Assembly (NCBI GenBank): GCA_958295665.1
Contig: OY282560.1
Span: 189,196,561 to 189,260,560 of the forward strand
DNA length: 64,000 nt
Source of the DNA: Tipula vernalis
Lineage: Eukaryota; Arthropoda; Insecta; Diptera; Tipulidae
Direction: 5' to 3'
A model generated the notes under the pieces. That model saw only the letters and a program-made list of their open reading frames with translations, made no database searches and had not been told where the DNA came from. A program made the position numbers and the translations under genes. Shown in pieces: positions 59,791 to 64,000 of the stretch (its first letter is position 1; the number at the start of each line of letters is the position of its first letter).

Positions 59791-61932
59791 AAATAACCCA
59801 AGAAACCGGATTATTTTTAATTCCTACCTGTGCAAGGATGCTTTTCTTCGAAAATGACCGACAATTCATAATGACTTTGAAGTTCGTATGGAAAGATAGC
59901 GGAAAAAAACAATAGCAACACTAATGTTTAACATCTTCAACATTCTTCTTTTAGTACAAGATGGTAATCACGAAAATGGTTTGAGTATTAGCTACATCAT
60001 TAAACGGAACAATTATTTAATTTTAAAGTCTTTTCACTAAAGCCTTTGGTTAATTAATAAATAAATCGCAACGTGGTAAAATTTTGGCCTGAACAAGTGA
60101 GATTAACCAATTAATGGTTAATAATCATAAGCAGATTAATAATTTTTGACGATATATTTGAAAAATTTAAAAATCGATTTTTTGCAAGTGGAGGGAGACC
60201 TTTCTAAAATTTGTCTGGATGATTTGGAAAATTAATGCATGGACTTGAATTTATTTAGTTGTAAAGTTTACAACTACTCTGCTTATCATTAAAAATTGGT
60301 TTTACGCTAAAAGGTTGACCTTCTGTATATACCAAAGTAATGGGTTTTGGCAAATTTATGGTAAAAGCGTTAAACAACTGAACAACGAAAACAAAAATTT
60401 TATTTCATTTTATCGCAAAAACTCTCAAATTTTAAAATTATTTTAGGTAAAACAGAAGAAATTAAATTCCTATTTTCAAAGCAATTCAATTTTTTTAGAG
60501 GCTTACTCTTGGTTCTTACCAAAACTCGATTGCAAATATTTGCAAAGGGAAACTTTTTTTTACAGGAAATTTTTCATTTACAACGTAAACAAATATTTGG
60601 TTGTCTGCTTTTAAGATTGCAAATCGTATTTTTATATATTGTGTATATCGATAAACAATTTTTTTTAATGTGTACTAACCATTTGAAAGAAAATCAAATA
60701 GATTGCAAATATTTGGAATTTAGTTTTGGTGTGAACCCATAGTAAAAAAAAAAATTAAAATTCAATTTTTTCGGTGTACTAAAAAAAATTAAGATACAAA
60801 TTAATAAATAAAAATTATATGTATAACACCTAAATCTAAAATTTCATAATTCTAAAGGTGTTCAGTTATAGAACACGTACACATTCACAAACATATACAT
60901 ATACACCGATTTTTTTTTTTAGCTCCTCTTTGCTTAAGTTGACCATTTTCTCGAGTTGTAAAAGGACTTTGAGCCTTGCAAAAAGTAATCACCTGAATGG
61001 GTATAAAACAAGAAGTCACAGAATAATGTTAACACAACAGCAAGAAGAACTCCTCGAACTTCCGGTCACCTAAATGGCTTTTAAAGTTATACTGGCTGAG
61101 ATCGACAGGGTTAGTTAAACAGGGTGAGTTGTATCATTTGAAAGATCCTCTTAAAGCCAGATCAAGAGAAATGTATAATAGTTGACGTTTAAGAGGATAG
61201 AATGTGATCCTGTTGAGATCTATCGAATTATTTTTTTGTATTTTATACGTTGTATAGGTAGCCAGTGTAAAGTCAGATCTTAGCCCATTCTCTACGATCA
61301 AGGGCGACCATTTAAATTATCAATCATTCAACTTATCTAAGCGATTCTTGTGTATTTTAAAATTTAAGCAACTACTCGTAGCATAACAGTTCCAACAGAT
61401 TTTCATCAAAAAATCTTGTGAAAAGGGCTACAAAACCGAAGCGTGTTTGAATTTTTTATAATTTTTCAGATGGAAATTTTTAAGTTTCAGTAATTATTCC
61501 CTTATAGAGAAAAAATTACTCTGGAAATCAGGCGATCAGAAATAACGACCAACATTATCTGGAAACTATTTTGTTTCCACAGTTTTAGTTTCAGTTCATT
61601 TCTAATTTAGCTTTACGAAAATAAATTTAACTCTTTTTAAGCCAAATTCACCATTTTTCCAAACCATGTTTCAAAATCAAGTTCAATTATATCGAAATCA
61701 TTAAAAATAATGAAGATTAAGGATTCTAAAGTGATTGAATTTTGTTATCTAAAGGTTAGTATAGGTACGTCAGGGTACAAGTACACCTTAAACTTCTGTC
61801 TATAATTTCCTTTTTTACTTACTCCGAAACAAAATAACTAAGTAGCATTAAAATTAGAACTTGAAACTTGGCGGTCAGTTTTCTGCAATAAAATAATTGC
61901 AACAATGTTATCGGTTTGCTGCTGCATGGGCA
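59791..61932. other. AT-rich spacer
   Basis: No supported gene. Frames at 60509-60742 and 60858-61073 lack motifs and lie in biased sequence. Confidence 0.45.
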
Positions 61933-62860
61933 TTATCAGAGCCTTCTAGAGTATAGAGCCTTAATCATAATGACGTATTTTTTAGAAGCTTTTTTAGTGG
62001 TATAACTTTTCATTGATTTCCATAGGAATCCATAGTAAAAATCGTGTTTTTTAGCTTCCTGTTTTTCAATGAAAAAAGCAAATATATTATAAAACGTTTT
62101 TATAAATGTTTTCTCCATACCTTGAACAACAATATTCAAGAAAACTATATTGTTATTGAATAAATATTAATTGCAGAAATATTAAAATTAAACTATGCCT
62201 AAAATATATTTTTCGAATTTCCATTTTGAAAAATAAATCAAAGTTGGCTGTGATGAATTAAAATAATACTTGCTAAATTTATCTTTAGTTTTACTAGTGT
62301 ACGTAAGATGTCTAAAATATTTACAGAAAAATAGGAAAAAAAATTATTTAGTCACAAAATTATCACTCGTACTTAATGTTTTGTGAATTTGTTTTGCTTT
62401 TCCTACAATTTTTTTACTTGAAATTTCCTCAGGTGGTAATTTTTGGTATGATTTTACCAAATTTTTACGGCCATCACTGCCATCTATGTAATGTATATTG
62501 ACTTTATGACCAAACGAATTGTAGTAAGCTTTTATTTTAATTTGACCAGAATGCTGTTGTTATGAAATTTTTTTTATACTTTGGTTTAAATAAATCAATT
62601 ATTACAAGAAAATAAAAACGATTTACTTAAACGATATTCATATATGTTGAAATTCAAACATTTATGAAAGTGTTTCGGAAATCATAATTAAGAATTTGTA
62701 ACGTTTTCATTTAAAAATTTGTCTTGGGGAAAAAAGTGATTTCCCATATATTTTATGTGTTTTACTATGAAGAGTTTGGTTTTTTCCTCGTTTCTAATTC
62801 CCTTATAAAAGCTCAGATTTGTTGATTGTGGCTCTATAAAATATAGGGTGCTCTGGCATT
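61933..62860 (-). mobile_element. M1 inverted-repeat element, copy 2 (least interrupted)
   Basis: About 928 bp with terminal inverted repeats of about 30 bp: TTATCAGAGCCTTCTAGAGT... at the left and, inverted, AATGCCAGAGCACCCTATAT at the right, both running on to the heptamer AGAGCC(A/T). It matches the pieces of copy 1 (25374-32286) in inverted orientation and preserves the empty target sites for all three of its insertions: CATAGATG near 62490, the region near 62370, and GCCAACTTT near 62245. The 67-codon minus frame at 61936-62139 has no motif. Possible target duplication not resolved. Confidence 0.8.
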
Positions 62861-64000
62861 ATTCGTGAAGTTCTAGGTAGCTTACATTAAGGCGAATTTC
62901 AAGTCTGTGCTAAAAATGTTTTAATAATTGACTCAACATTTAGGGAAATTAATGAAGAGGCTCAATTCTCGATTATTCCAGAAGCAAATATTTTTAGATA
63001 TTAAAACGAATTAAATTTACTGTAGATTCAAATACATACTTCCATTTTTTTCCCAAACCGTGCGTCGCAAAATTTATCAATTATTTTATTAGAATCCCTA
63101 GGGGAATCCCGTTATTTAACTACGAGTAAGAAGATTTTTAAAAAGTTAGTTTAGTTTTCTCCATTTCTTATTTTATGTACCCTGTACACCCTGTATTTTA
63201 AACAACAACAACAACAAAAAAATCATTTTTTACAAAATGTTTTTTTTAACTAGTACTACCAATTGAAATCATAAAAAATAAAAAATTTAAACACGACTTC
63301 CGGTCCCATATAGCAAATTTATGATTTGACGTATTTTTCACCATATCTATTCTTTGCCCTATCTAATTTGCCCTCTCATTTTATTATTTTCTAATAGAAA
63401 ATTCATTTAACAAATCTATTGTACAAAATTCGAGTTGTAACTCAATTGCTATATATAATTTTATCAAAGATTTTATTTGGTTTGAGCCAAAACCATTTTT
63501 TTAAAATTAAATTCCTAATTCAAATTTCTCTCAAAATTTCCGATATAAATTTCTAAACTAAATTGTAAGAAAATTGTGTTGGTTGTTTGAGACCAAATCT
63601 TGTATTCCCACTCAAAATATTGAAAGGTGTCGTGGTTCGAATTGTAACTTAATTAAAATTGTATCTGTTTAATTTCGAACTGAAAATGTATGGATTTATG
63701 GGTTGGAATTTTTATTCAAGGATTGAAATTCAAACTCTATTTATAGCAAAGTTCTGTTATGCAAATCCAGTTTGTAATTCTAATTCAATTTTTAAATTTT
63801 TAATTCCAATTTGGGTTCCTACTCAAGAATTTATTCAATTACATTTGGAAATTCAAATTCTCATTCAGATTTTTACTCGAAATTCTGATTTTATTTACGA
63901 TATATTAAAATTCATCTAAAACATTTTATCTAAAAACAGTTAATCTAACAGTTAAAAACAATTCTTTAGATAAAGATAAATTCGTCTAAAACAATTCGTT
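62861..64000. other. AT-rich end of window with degenerate AATTC words
   Basis: From about 63440 to 63880 the words AATTC, ATTCAA and ATTCTAATT recur irregularly, giving a long biased frame at 63659-63919 that is not called. No gene recognised. Confidence 0.45.

Noticed and set aside
63659..63919. 86-codon frame near the window end
   Set aside because: Produced by recurring ATTC/AATT words; no domain.

Overview
The window is about 64 kb of AT-rich, gene-poor eukaryotic DNA from an arthropod, most likely an insect and plausibly a fly. The evidence is the mix of decayed mobile elements (Penelope-like, Copia, Ty3/gypsy, jockey/CR1-type non-LTR, Mutator/FLYWCH, mariner/Tc1, hAT, piggyBac, Helitron), GT-AG introns with very AT-rich interiors, and short poly-A/T and di- or trinucleotide runs. 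There are no operons, bacterial genes or CRISPR arrays. The species assignment is inference.

Layout. 0-5 kb: a Mutator-like element with FLYWCH and MULE transposase remnants and a perfect 9-bp target duplication. 4.6 and 11.3 kb: two copies of one dispersed repeat. 8.0-8.8 kb: a decayed, apparently spliced gene on the minus strand. 9.5-11.1 kb: a 5'-truncated Penelope-like element with an intact 394-codon ORF between inverted terminal repeats. 13.2-13.9 kb: a mariner-family element with 32-bp inverted ends and TA duplication. 16.8-17.5 kb: a foldback minisatellite. 19.2-21.2 kb: a gypsy pol relic. 22.1-22.8 kb: a perfect palindrome with 351-bp arms. 25.4-32.3 kb: a roughly 1-kb inverted-repeat element (here M1) interrupted by three independent insertions. 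A less interrupted inverted copy at 61.9-62.9 kb supplies the empty sites. 32.8-39.5 kb: the only substantial host-type gene, a six-exon C2H2/SAM protein resembling the SAMD3-like group, lying inside a segment whose ends look like transposon ends. 42.8-43.9 kb: three small transposase-type remnants. 45.4-48.7 and 51.2-51.5 kb: two distinct Copia relics. 49.9-50.3 kb: a Helitron helicase fragment. 50.7-50.9 kb: a piggyBac-type MITE. 55.2-59.8 kb: a hAT fragment, then a non-LTR reverse transcriptase split by an insertion carrying about 12 copies of a 163-bp satellite unit. The rest is AT-rich spacer.

How it fits together: this is a heterochromatin-like or intergenic region where elements have repeatedly landed in each other. 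The most informative structures are the filled versus empty sites, the satellite-bearing insertion that leaves the disrupted reading frame in register on both sides, and the possible capture (or native residence) of the SAM/zinc-finger gene inside a transposon. Almost every element ORF is broken. The Penelope-like ORF and the SAM/C2H2 gene are the best-preserved coding sequences.
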